Counted from the first letter of the stretch, positions 1-6,289 are shown. The stretch: DNA of 6,473 nt from Treponema sp. (GCA_031277045.1 JAISLX010000079.1:1-6473), one strand, 5' to 3'. Notes: generated by a model from the letters alone, not told the origin. Made by a program: numbers and translations.

Positions 1-1946
1 TCCAGAAAGCGGGAGACGCCGACGAGGCCGGCGGTCATCCAGGGTTTGCTTACCTCCAGGGGGCCCATGAACATCTCGTAGACCCGCATGGAGTCCGCGC
101 CGTATTCTTTGATGATGTCGTCGGGGTTGATGACGTTGCCCCGGCTTTTGGACATTTTTTGGTTGTCTTCGCCCAGGATCATGCCCTGGTTTACCAGACG
201 CCGGAAGGGTTCTGTGGTGTTCACAAGGCCCAGGTCGTAAAGGACTTTGTGCCAGAAGCGGCTGTAGAGGAGGTGGAGGACGGCGTGTTCGACGCCGCCG
301 ATGTAGAGGTCCACGGGCATCCAGTAGGCGATGTTGGCCTGGGCCGCGAAGGTCGAGGGGTTGCGGGGGTCCAGGTAGCGGAGGTAGTACCAGCAGGAGC
401 CGGCCCACTGGGGCATGGTGTTGGTTTCGCGGCGGGCGGGCCTGCCGCAGCGGGGGCAGGCGGCGCTGACCCAGCTTTCGATGCCCGCCAGGGGGCTTTC
501 CCCGGTTCCCGTGGGGGCGTAGGATTCTACCTCCGGAAGCCGCAGGGGGAGGGCGCTTTCCGGCAAGGGGACGATGGGGGAGCCGTGTTCGGCCCCGCAG
601 TGTTCGCAGTGGACCACGGGAATGGGTTCCCCCCAGTATCGCTGGCGGCTGAAGACCCAGTCCCGCAGTTTGTAGTTTACCGTCCGCCGTCCGAAGCCCT
701 GTTCCTCCACCCAGGCGATAACTTTTTCCTTGGCTTCGGCGGTAGGAAGGCCCGTGAAAGGGCCTGAGTTGACGGCGAAACCGTCCGCCACGGTACATTC
801 GTCCGGTTCGACGGAGTAGTCCCGTTCCGGGCCCTGGCCCGGTTTTTCCGGGGCCACGACGCGCCGGATGGGCAGTTTGAAGGCTTTGGCAAAGTCCCAG
901 TCCCGCTCGTCGTGGGCGGGAACCGCCATAATGGCTCCGGCGCCGTAGGAAATAAGCACGTAGTCGGCGATCCAGACGGGGACTCGCTCGCCGTTGACCG
1001 GGTTGACGGCGCAGGCGCCGGTAAAGACCCCGGTTTTTTCCTTGGAGAGGCCGGTCCGCTCAAGGTCGCTTTTCCGGGCCGCCGCGTCCAGGTAGGCTTC
1101 CACCGCGGCCTTCTGGCCCGCCGTGGTGACGGCCACCGCCAGCGGATGTTCCGGCGCCAGGACCATGTAAGTAACGCCGAAGAGGGTGTCCGGCCGGGTG
1201 GTGTATATCTCCAGCGCCGCGTCATGGCCGTCGATTTTGAACGTAACGTTGGCCCCCTCGGAACGGCCGATCCAGTTCCGCTGCATCAGTTTGACCGGCT
1301 CAGGCCAGTCCAGGTCTTCCAGGTCCTCCAGGAGCCGCTCGGCGTATGCGGTTATCCTGAGAATCCACTGGCGGATCCGTTTGCGCGTTACCTTGGCGCC
1401 GCAACGCTCGCAGAGGCCGTCTTTGACTTCCTCGTTGGCCAGGCCGGTCTTGCAGGAGGGGCACCAGTTTATGGGGCTTTCCGCCTCGTAGGCCAGCCCC
1501 TTTTCGTAGAGTTTGAGGAAAATCCACTGGGTCCAGCGGACGTAGGCGGGATCGGTGGTGTCCACTTCCCGGTCCCAGTCGTAGGAAAAGCCCAGGGCCT
1601 TGATCTGGGAGCGGAAGCGTTCGATGTTTGCCGCCGTGGTCTTTGCCGGGTGGGTCCCCATTTTGATGGCGTAATTTTCTGCGGGGAGCCCGAAGGCGTC
1701 GAAACCCATGGGATGAAGGACATTGTAGCCCCGCATCCTGAGGAAACGGCAGTAGATGTCCGTGGCGGTGTAGCCTTCCGGGTGGCCGACATGGAGGCCC
1801 TGGGCGGAAGGATAGGGAAACATATCCAGGACATAGCGGCGCTTGTCCCTGGGAAAAGCCGGGTCCTCCAGGGCCTTAAAGGTCTTGTGCTCCTCCCAGT
1901 AGCGCTGCCACTTGGGTTCTATCGTTTCAAAAGGGTACTTGACCAT
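1..1946 (-). CDS. leuS: Leucyl-tRNA synthetase, 3' end outside window
   Basis: This class I aminoacyl-tRNA synthetase charges tRNA(Leu) with leucine in the cytoplasm. The window holds 648 complete codons. Bacterial LeuRS usually has about 800-870 residues, so most of the anticodon-binding and C-terminal domains are missing. Visible in order: the HIGH-type motif HVGH at residues 52-55; a four-Cys zinc module (C162, C165, C179, C182); the CP1 editing domain with TTRPDTLFG at 249-257 and AVPAHDERD at 341-349; a second Cys pair set (C447, C450, C497, C500); the [11 protein letters not shown] segment at 517-527; and KMSKS at 597-601. The start is ATG at 1944-1946, with GGAG (1953-1956) six bases upstream, and the N-terminus [14 protein letters not shown] is typical. 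One oddity is YGAGAIM at 334-340, where many bacterial LeuRS have YGTGA. The gene is divergent from the GH3 gene. Identity is essentially certain. Confidence 0.98.
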   Translation of the reverse strand, partial: MVKYPFETIEPKWQRYWEEHKTFKALEDPAFPRDKRRYVLDMFPYPSAQGLHVGHPEGYTATDIYCRFLRMRGYNVLHPMGFDAFGLPAENYAIKMGTHPAKTTAANIERFRSQIKALGFSYDWDREVDTTDPAYVRWTQWIFLKLYEKGLAYEAESPINWCPSCKTGLANEEVKDGLCERCGAKVTRKRIRQWILRITAYAERLLEDLEDLDWPEPVKLMQRNWIGRSEGANVTFKIDGHDAALEIYTTRPDTLFGVTYMVLAPEHPLAVAVTTAGQKAAVEAYLDAAARKSDLERTGLSKEKTGVFTGACAVNPVNGERVPVWIADYVLISYGAGAIMAVPAHDERDWDFAKAFKLPIRRVVAPEKPGQGPERDYSVEPDECTVADGFAVNSGPFTGLPTAEAKEKVIAWVEEQGFGRRTVNYKLRDWVFSRQRYWGEPIPVVHCEHCGAEHGSPIVPLPESALPLRLPEVESYAPTGTGESPLAGIESWVSAACPRCGRPARRETNTMPQWAGSCWYYLRYLDPRNPSTFAAQANIAYWMPVDLYIGGVEHAVLHLLYSRFWHKVLYDLGLVNTTEPFRRLVNQGMILGEDNQKMSKSRGNVINPDDIIKEYGADSMRVYEMFMGPLEVSKPWMTAGLVGVSRFL

Positions 1947-2011
1947 GGACAGCTCCGTTTCGTAAACAGGAGAGGTTTTTCCAACGCTCCGGTTTTTGGG
2001 AAGTCAGGCAA

Positions 2012-2041
2012 GGCGGTTTCGCAATCCGGCAGGGAACCGCC
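2012..2041 (-). repeat. Hairpin in the putative leuS leader
   Basis: GGCGGTT (2012-2018) and AACCGCC (2035-2041) form a perfect 7-bp stem around a 16-base loop. It lies between the putative leuS promoter and the leuS start. I saw no T-box-like bulge motif, so a regulatory role is only possible. Confidence 0.35.
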
Positions 2042-2056
2042 CCACGCCTTAAGCTT

Positions 2057-2085
2057 ATTTTAGTGGTATTGGTCCCTGCGGACAA
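2057..2085 (-). promoter_or_regulatory. Putative sigma-70-type promoter of leuS
   Basis: Read on the minus strand, TTGTCC (2080-2085) is a 4/6 match to the -35 consensus. It is followed after exactly 17 bases by TAAAAT (2057-2062), a 5/6 match to the -10 consensus. Transcription would begin near 2050, giving a leader of about 100 bases before the leuS ATG. The -35 box lies inside one arm of the hairpin at 2080-2106. This is inferred from spacing and consensus only. Confidence 0.5.
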
Positions 2086-2106
2086 GCGAGCGAAAGGCGC
2101 TTGTCC
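2080..2106. repeat. Palindrome overlapping the leuS -35 box
   Basis: GGACAAGCG (2080-2088) and CGCTTGTCC (2098-2106) form a perfect 9-bp inverted repeat with a 9-base spacer. No T-run follows on either side, so it is not an obvious terminator. It overlaps the putative leuS -35 element and abuts the first 29-bp repeat copy. It could be a regulator-binding site or part of the local repeat cluster. Confidence 0.5.
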
Positions 2107-2134
2107 AAAACCAACCGGGTTGTAGAACAAGCTC
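2106..2134 (+). repeat. Dispersed 29-bp repeat, copy A (diverged)
   Basis: Aligned without gaps to the copy at 2325-2353, this segment matches at 22 of 29 positions by hand count. The best conserved parts are AACCAAC, GGGTT and GAACAAG. It is the most decayed of three copies in this intergenic region. Confidence 0.45.
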
Positions 2135-2144
2135 AGTTTTGTAA

Positions 2145-2173
2145 GATAACCAGCCGAATTATCGAACAAGTCC
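2145..2173 (+). repeat. Dispersed 29-bp repeat, copy B
   Basis: This copy starts GATAACC and ends ATCGAACAAGTCC. It matches copy C (2325-2353) at 25 of 29 positions by hand count. Its internal palindrome is partly decayed: only GATAA/TTATC still pairs. The similarity continues weakly downstream through a T-run. Confidence 0.65.
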
Positions 2174-2180
2174 GATAGTT

Positions 2181-2209
2181 TTTACGGATAGGTTGTAGTA
2201 CCATACATT
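2181..2209 (+). promoter_or_regulatory. Weak candidate promoter for the GH3 gene
   Basis: TTTACG (2181-2186) and TACATT (2204-2209) are separated by 17 bases and match the -35 and -10 consensus at 4/6 each. A transcript from here would include the palindromes at 2214-2241 and 2261-2294 in its leader. No better plus-strand promoter was seen between here and the GH3 start, but the match is weak. Confidence 0.2.
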
Positions 2210-2213
2210 AGAG

Positions 2214-2241
2214 TTGTTCAAAAACCTCAATTTCTGAACAA
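2214..2241. repeat. TTGTTCA/TGAACAA palindrome
   Basis: TTGTTCA (2214-2220) and TGAACAA (2235-2241) form a perfect 7-bp inverted repeat with a 14-base spacer. The spacer contains AAAACCTCAATTT. A related string lies near the right end of the window at about 6386-6407, suggesting a dispersed intergenic element. Confidence 0.45.
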
Positions 2242-2260
2242 CAACTGCTTAAAAACAACA

Positions 2261-2294
2261 AAAAACACGGATTTTTGGCAAAATTCGTGTTTTT
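2261..2294. terminator. Terminator-like hairpin in the GH3 upstream region
   Basis: The arms at 2261-2275 and 2280-2294 pair over 15 positions, with a single G-T wobble and a 4-base TGGC loop. The arm ends are AAAAA and TTTTT, so the structure could act on either strand. It lies about 90 bases upstream of the GH3 ATG, facing the gene. It may block read-through, serve as an attenuator, or simply be a palindromic repeat. The stem is A/T-rich at both ends, so strength as a terminator is uncertain. Confidence 0.5.
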
Positions 2295-2306
2295 GGGAGA
2301 CTTGAA

Positions 2307-2323
2307 GCCAACCTTTGGTTGGC
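2307..2323. repeat. Short perfect palindrome GCCAACC-TTT-GGTTGGC
   Basis: A 7-bp perfect inverted repeat with a 3-base loop ends one base before copy C of the 29-bp repeat. In RNA the two palindromes would give two adjacent hairpins just upstream of the GH3 ribosome binding site. Confidence 0.45.
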
Positions 2324-2324
2324 A

Positions 2325-2353
2325 GATAACCAACTGGGTTATCGAACAAGTCC
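2325..2353 (+). repeat. 29-bp repeat, copy C, with perfect inner palindrome
   Basis: GATAACC (2325-2331) and GGTTATC (2337-2343) form a perfect 7-bp inverted repeat with a 5-base spacer, followed by GAACAAGTCC. It is the best preserved of three copies and lies 16 bases before the GH3 ribosome binding site. The geometry fits a dimeric repressor operator, but the extra copies also fit a REP-like dispersed repeat. Confidence 0.6.
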
Positions 2354-2369
2354 ATTGCTTTTTATGAAC

Positions 2370-2374
2370 AGGAG
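2370..2374 (+). promoter_or_regulatory. Ribosome binding site that fixes the GH3 start
   Basis: AGGAG sits seven bases upstream of ATG at 2382. The reading frame is open back to a TTG at 2319, but that codon lies inside palindromic repeat DNA and has no ribosome binding site. The 2382 start is therefore preferred. Confidence 0.8.
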
Positions 2375-2381
2375 TATCGGT

Positions 2382-4613
2382 ATGGCGGATAAATGGAAGC
2401 AGGTACAAAAGGACGGTTACGCCCTCATCATCAATGAAGGAGGCGCGGTTTTGGGCATAGGCCCCGGTTTTGAGGATCATATTCTGACACAGGATGGTTA
2501 TGCCTTTAAGGATTTGAACCGCAGCGGGGCGCTGGACCCCTACGAGGATTGGCGGCTCCCCTGGGAGGAGCGTATCGCGGACCTGGCTTCCCGAATGAGC
2601 GTCGAGGAGATCGCGGGGCTCATGCTTTACAGCGCCCACCAAACCATCTGCAAGGGTAACCCCATGGCGGCCCTGATGTATCCGGGCCGGGACATACCGG
2701 ACACACGAAAGCATATCTACGATTTGACGGATGAACAGAAAAAATTCCTCCAGGATGATAAGGTCCGGCACGTCCTCATCGCCATGGTGGAGGACACCCC
2801 CACCGCCGCCCGCTGGAACAACCAGGCCCAGGCCTTTGCCGAATCCATAGGCTTAGGGATCCCCGTCAACATCAGTTCCGACCCCCGGCACACCCCCCAG
2901 GCCACCGCCGAATTCGACATGGGCGCAGGGGGGGATATTTCCACCTGGCCCGAACACCTGGGCCTGGCCGCCACCTTCGACCCGGAATTGATGCGCCGCT
3001 ACGGGGAAATCGCCTCCCGGGAATACCGCGCCATGGGTATCAGCACCGCCCTTTCCCCCCAAACCGACCTTGCCACCGACCCCCGGTGGGGCCGCTTTAC
3101 CGGGACCTTCGGGGAAGGCACGGCCCTGGCTATTGATATGGCCCGGGCCTACTGCGACGGCTTTCAAAGCTCCCAGGGGGACCGGGAGATTGCCGAAGGC
3201 TGGGGTTTTGACAGCGTCAACGCCATGATAAAACACTGGCCGGGCGGCGGCACCGGGGAAAGCGGCAGAGACGCCCATTTCGGCTACGGTAAATACGCGG
3301 TGTATCCAGGGAACAACTTCGCCGAACATCTCCGGCCCTTTGTGGAGGGGGCCTTTAAGCTGGAAGGAAAAACCCGCATCGCCGCGGCGGTGATGCCCTA
3401 TTACACCATCTCCTGGGGCATCGACACAAAAAACCACGAGAATGTAGGGAATTCCTACAGTAAATACATCATCACCGATCTGCTCCGGGAAAAATACGGC
3501 TACGACGGGGTGGTTTGCACCGACTGGCTCATCACCGCCGATCCCGGCCCTATAGACACGGTCATAGGCGGCAAAAGCTGGGGGGTGGAGACCCTTTCGG
3601 TGGCGGAGCGGCATTACAAGGTCATCATGGCCGGGGTGGATCAGTTTGGGGGCAACAACCTGGCCGCCCCGGTGTTGGAAGCCTACGCCATGGGCGTCAA
3701 GGAACGGGGCGAAGCCTTTATGCGGGAACGCTTTGCCCAATCCGCTCGGCGGCTGCTCCGCAACATTTTCCGTACCGGCCTGTTTGAAAACCCCTACCTG
3801 GATCCCGAGGAAAGCCGGGCCGTAGCGGGGAACAAGGACTTTGCCGCCCTAGGCTTCCAAGCCCAGCTTCGCAGCGTAATATTATTGAAGAATAAAAACC
3901 AGATTCTGCCCCTGGCGGCAAAAACCAAGGTGTATATCCCCCAGCGCCATCTCAATGCAGGCAAAAACTGGTTCGGCCTTCCCACGCCCGCCCGGGACGT
4001 GGTACCGGCGGACCCCGCCCTGGTGAAGGACTATTTTGAATTGACCGAGGATCCCGCCGCCGCGGACTGCGCCCTCTGCTTTATCGAGTCCCCCAAAAGC
4101 AGCCCCTACGACAAGGATGCGGGGTATCTGCCCATCAGCCTGCAATACCGCCCCTACCGGGCGGACACAGCCCGGGAAAAGAACATCGCCGGCGCCGGCA
4201 AACGCTCCTACCGGGGCAAAACGGGAACCGCCAGCAACGAGCCGGACCTGGACATGATTTTGGACACCAAAAAGAAGCTGGGGAACAAACCCGTAATTGT
4301 GCTGGCCCAGACCCAAAACCCCTTTATCGTCGGCGAATTTGAAACCGCCGCCGACGCCATACTCCTTTCGTTTTCGGTGGAACCCCGGGCCCTGCTGGAA
4401 ATCCTCTGCGGCAAGGCGGAACCCCAGGCATTGCTTCCCTTCCAAATGCCGAAAAACATGGAAACCGTGGAAGCCCAAAACGAAGACCTCCCCCTGGACA
4501 TGGAGGTCTACACCGACGAATGCGGCCATGCCTACGACTTTGCCTACGGCCTCAACTGGAAAGGAATCATCAACGACGAGCGGGTCCGGAAGTATAATAA
4601 GGCGGCTCAGTAA
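2382..4613 (+). CDS. Glycoside hydrolase family 3 protein (beta-glucosidase/xylosidase type)
   Basis: The 743-aa product is a GH3 enzyme. Such enzymes release non-reducing-end sugars from beta-linked glucosides or xylosides by a retaining mechanism. The N-terminal catalytic domain covers roughly residues 60-470. It shows SPQTDL with D229, DPRWGR (233-238), KHWPGGG (284-290) and YDGVVCTDW, where D381 is the expected nucleophile. A GH3 C-terminal alpha/beta domain runs from about 490 (SVILLKNKNQILPL) through LPFQMP (685-690) to AYGLNWKG near 721-728. There is no following fibronectin-III-like domain. No signal peptide or membrane segment is visible, so it probably acts in the cytoplasm on imported oligosaccharides. 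Residues 44-55 match an EF-hand loop. The canonical E in the RWGR..E.FGED stretch is T here (RWGRFTGTFGE). No transporter or regulator gene is adjacent. The substrate cannot be assigned from sequence alone. Confidence 0.93.
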   Translation: MADKWKQVQKDGYALIINEGGAVLGIGPGFEDHILTQDGYAFKDLNRSGALDPYEDWRLPWEERIADLASRMSVEEIAGLMLYSAHQTICKGNPMAALMYPGRDIPDTRKHIYDLTDEQKKFLQDDKVRHVLIAMVEDTPTAARWNNQAQAFAESIGLGIPVNISSDPRHTPQATAEFDMGAGGDISTWPEHLGLAATFDPELMRRYGEIASREYRAMGISTALSPQTDLATDPRWGRFTGTFGEGTALAIDMARAYCDGFQSSQGDREIAEGWGFDSVNAMIKHWPGGGTGESGRDAHFGYGKYAVYPGNNFAEHLRPFVEGAFKLEGKTRIAAAVMPYYTISWGIDTKNHENVGNSYSKYIITDLLREKYGYDGVVCTDWLITADPGPIDTVIGGKSWGVETLSVAERHYKVIMAGVDQFGGNNLAAPVLEAYAMGVKERGEAFMRERFAQSARRLLRNIFRTGLFENPYLDPEESRAVAGNKDFAALGFQAQLRSVILLKNKNQILPLAAKTKVYIPQRHLNAGKNWFGLPTPARDVVPADPALVKDYFELTEDPAAADCALCFIESPKSSPYDKDAGYLPISLQYRPYRADTAREKNIAGAGKRSYRGKTGTASNEPDLDMILDTKKKLGNKPVIVLAQTQNPFIVGEFETAADAILLSFSVEPRALLEILCGKAEPQALLPFQMPKNMETVEAQNEDLPLDMEVYTDECGHAYDFAYGLNWKGIINDERVRKYNKAAQ

Positions 4614-4634
4614 ACGCCGGTTCATTAAGTAAGA

Positions 4635-4706
4635 AGGGGGAGCGCCGCTTTTCCAAAAAGCCAAAAATGCTGTTTTATGGCAGGCTTTTTCGACGCTGCT
4701 CCCCCT
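4635..4706. terminator. 72-bp imperfect palindrome, probable GH3 terminator
   Basis: The outer arms AGGGGGAGC (4635-4643) and GCTCCCCCT (4698-4706) pair perfectly. The inner arms AAAAAGCC (4655-4662) and GGCTTTTT (4683-4690) also pair perfectly, and the 20-base inner loop has further partial pairing. The GGCTTTTT arm gives a terminator-like structure 70-80 bases after the GH3 stop. The unusually long nested form also resembles a dispersed palindromic element, and both could be true. Confidence 0.6.
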
Positions 4707-4985
4707 AGCTCCAACCCCTCTTCGCGGGTTTTCCGCTACCCCCACTCCCTGCCCCCTGCGGGACCGTTTCCGGGGGGAACGCCGTGGTACCTTTGCTGTA
4801 AATAGACTCAATATGAATAGCTTTACTGTTATCTTGGCGCGTACTTTTTTTACCGTGAATATTCCGGAATCCATTCTTGAATCCGTGCGGGTGGCCAGGG
4901 CCCTCTCTTCGGCGCTGTTCCCATCCTGGCGGCTTATCCTTTCTCCCGGAAATATTTTGTTATGTGCAATTGGGGTGAAATTGTC
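4707..4985. other. Unassigned G/C-rich to mixed intergenic DNA
   Basis: No gene is supported here. Positions 4707-4795 are C-rich on the plus strand (several CCCC runs), unlike the coding DNA on either side, and include an imperfect hairpin around CGTTTCCGGGGGGAACG. Beyond 4800 the composition returns to mixed. A 58-codon frame starting at ATG 4813 has no ribosome binding site and runs into the lipoprotein promoter. A minus-strand frame crosses the region but has no recognisable domain. Confidence 0.5.
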
Positions 4986-5014
4986 TTGACAAAATAAAAA
5001 TATTGATATATACA
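4986..5014 (+). promoter_or_regulatory. Sigma-70-type promoter of the lipoprotein gene
   Basis: A perfect TTGACA -35 box (4986-4991) is followed after 17 bases by TATACA (5009-5014, 4/6 match to the -10). TACATT two bases further on is an alternative -10. The spacer and downstream DNA are very A/T-rich. Transcription would start near 5020, leaving a leader of about 25 bases. Confidence 0.7.
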
Positions 5015-5035
5015 TTATTTACCAAAATAAAATTT

Positions 5036-5041
5036 AGGGGG
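5036..5041 (+). promoter_or_regulatory. Ribosome binding site of the lipoprotein gene
   Basis: AGGGGG lies four bases before ATG 5046. The spacing is slightly short, but the ATG is confirmed by the signal peptide immediately after it; the next in-frame Met (residue 59) lies beyond the lipobox. Confidence 0.75.
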
Positions 5042-5045
5042 ATAT

Positions 5046-6122
5046 ATGAACGTTAAACAATTTCTCTATAAAAAATATTGCCCATTTATTTTAATCATCA
5101 TTGTTCTCAACGCCTGTGTGACCAGCGGGGTCGTACAATCTGAAGACCAAACGGATGATTACGATGATCAGGATTATGAGCGGGAACAAAACTACAATAT
5201 CCTGCGCGGAATACTCAAGATGAACGGCAATTTCAGGGGAACAACGGAGAATGCGGACATAAAGTTCCAAACCGACTTTGGCAACGAAAACTTTTCCATT
5301 TTAAGAAACAAATACGGCCTTGACGCCATAGCCGGAACCGGCGATGCCCTCTCAAAATCCTTGAACATATTGTTTTGGCTCTGTGAGCATACCGACCACT
5401 TTGGCAATTATGATAACCATGTTCCCATGAATGCCCTCGATTTACTTGAGTATTCATACAACAAGGGTACGGAGCAGGGCCTGAACTGTCTTAATCTGTG
5501 CTATGTATTAACCGAATGTCTGCTGAGCATTGGCATACCGGCCCGCACGGTAGGGATTATGCCCTTTTCGCCCTACGACGCGGACAATCATGTCGTTACT
5601 CACGTATATATAGCGGGCATTGATAAATGGATCATGCTTGATCCGACCTGGTGTGCCTATTTTAAGGATGCGGACGGAAATATCCTCGATCTATTGGAAC
5701 TTCGCGGTCTTCTTGCCGACGGCGGGGAAGTTTTTCTGAACGACAAATTTTCCTATAACGGCACCAATCTTATTACAAACGACGAGCGAATACGGTATTA
5801 CAAGTGGTATATGACAAAAAATCTGTTTTATTTTGATACAAATGAGGTAAGCGGTTTCGGGAGAGAAAATCGCGGCAGAAGTTTAACGATATGCCCGGCA
5901 GGTTTTAATCTGTTTGAAGCATGGATGGATCATTTGGAATACCGGATAGAATTTGCTCAAACATACGAGGGTATAGATGAGGCGTTTCGGGAATCGTATA
6001 TCAAATCTTCTAGGGAACAACTTGAAAACATGAGAAAATATGCCGAAGAACACGGAGATGCCGTGGAAGAAGAATATCTCTATGTATCCCCTGAAGATTT
6101 TTTGGCAAAACCGAATTTATGA
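5046..6122 (+). CDS. Lipoprotein with a transglutaminase-like domain
   Basis: The 358-aa product starts with a lipoprotein signal: basic residues K4, K9 and K10, a hydrophobic stretch FILIIIVL (14-21), and the lipobox LNAC with lipidated Cys24. It should therefore be anchored in a membrane facing the periplasm or cell surface. A short acidic linker (about 33-48) follows. Residues about 140-205 resemble the transglutaminase-like core: GLNC with Cys148, GIPARTVG (163-170), HVVTHVYIAG with His182, and LDPTW with Asp199, spaced as in a Cys-His-Asp triad. Family members include proteases, amidases and cross-linking enzymes, so the reaction here is unknown. Residues 205-358 match no domain I recognise; the C-terminal 60 residues are rich in Glu and probably helical. 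The gene has its own promoter and terminator, and its A/T-richer codon use differs from both neighbours, which may reflect later acquisition. Confidence 0.85.
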   Translation: MNVKQFLYKKYCPFILIIIVLNACVTSGVVQSEDQTDDYDDQDYEREQNYNILRGILKMNGNFRGTTENADIKFQTDFGNENFSILRNKYGLDAIAGTGDALSKSLNILFWLCEHTDHFGNYDNHVPMNALDLLEYSYNKGTEQGLNCLNLCYVLTECLLSIGIPARTVGIMPFSPYDADNHVVTHVYIAGIDKWIMLDPTWCAYFKDADGNILDLLELRGLLADGGEVFLNDKFSYNGTNLITNDERIRYYKWYMTKNLFYFDTNEVSGFGRENRGRSLTICPAGFNLFEAWMDHLEYRIEFAQTYEGIDEAFRESYIKSSREQLENMRKYAEEHGDAVEEEYLYVSPEDFLAKPNL

Positions 6123-6188
6123 AACAAATAGTAAAGGGGAAAACTGTAAAAGCACCCCAACTGCACATAACAGGCCTGTATGCACTTC

Positions 6189-6209
6189 GGGCTAAAGCCC
6201 CTCGGCCTA
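6189..6209 (-). repeat. REP-like element (GTAG plus GGGCT hairpin)
   Basis: On the minus strand the segment begins GTAGGCCGAG and continues into the hairpin GGGCT-TT-AGCCC followed by GAA. A GTAG-type tetranucleotide before a short hairpin is the known layout of REP elements mobilised by REP-associated tyrosine transposases. A second GGGC-TAAC-GCCC hairpin (6225-6236) lies next to it. No such transposase is encoded in this window. Confidence 0.45.
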
Positions 6210-6263
6210 CAGAAAACCGCAGTCGGGCTAACGCCCTTTGTACGGTTTTCTGTAGGCTTTTTT
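6205..6263 (+). terminator. Rho-independent terminator of the lipoprotein gene
   Basis: GCCTACAGAAAACCG (6205-6219) and CGGTTTTCTGTAGGC (6243-6257) form a perfect 15-bp stem, directly followed by TTTTTT (6258-6263). The 23-base loop contains its own GGGC/GCCC hairpin at 6225-6236. It lies about 80 bases after the lipoprotein stop. Confidence 0.85.
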
Positions 6264-6270
6264 ATACCCT

Positions 6271-6289
6271 GAAACTGCTCCGCAGTTTC
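6271..6289. repeat. Tight perfect hairpin GAAACTGC-TCC-GCAGTTTC
   Basis: An 8-bp perfect stem with a 3-base loop is followed by TTT. It sits just after the main terminator and may be a back-up terminator or another small dispersed palindrome. Confidence 0.5.

Noticed and set aside
1947..2056. Possible T-box riboswitch in the leuS leader
   Set aside because: A hairpin is present at 2012-2041, but I found no conserved T-box bulge sequence and no terminator before the start codon.
912..2063. A 383-codon plus-strand frame opposite leuS
   Set aside because: It is antisense to leuS, whose motifs are unmistakable. The long frame is a by-product of G/C-rich codon use.
2319..2381. Extended GH3 N-terminus from TTG at 2319
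   Set aside because: The extra 21 codons lie in palindromic repeat DNA without a ribosome binding site, whereas ATG 2382 has AGGAG at good spacing.
4861..4884. ATTCCGGAAT palindrome and nearby repeated GAATCC
   Set aside because: These are short, isolated and unplaced relative to any promoter, so they are easily explained by chance.
4813..4989. A 58-codon plus-strand frame between the GH3 and lipoprotein genes
   Set aside because: There is no ribosome binding site before the ATG, no recognisable product, and its stop codon overlaps the -35 box of the lipoprotein promoter.
3882..5015. A 377-codon minus-strand frame opposite the GH3 3' end and the following intergenic region
   Set aside because: Most of it is antisense to the well-supported GH3 gene, where C/G-ending codons keep opposite frames open. 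The part outside GH3 shows no domain.
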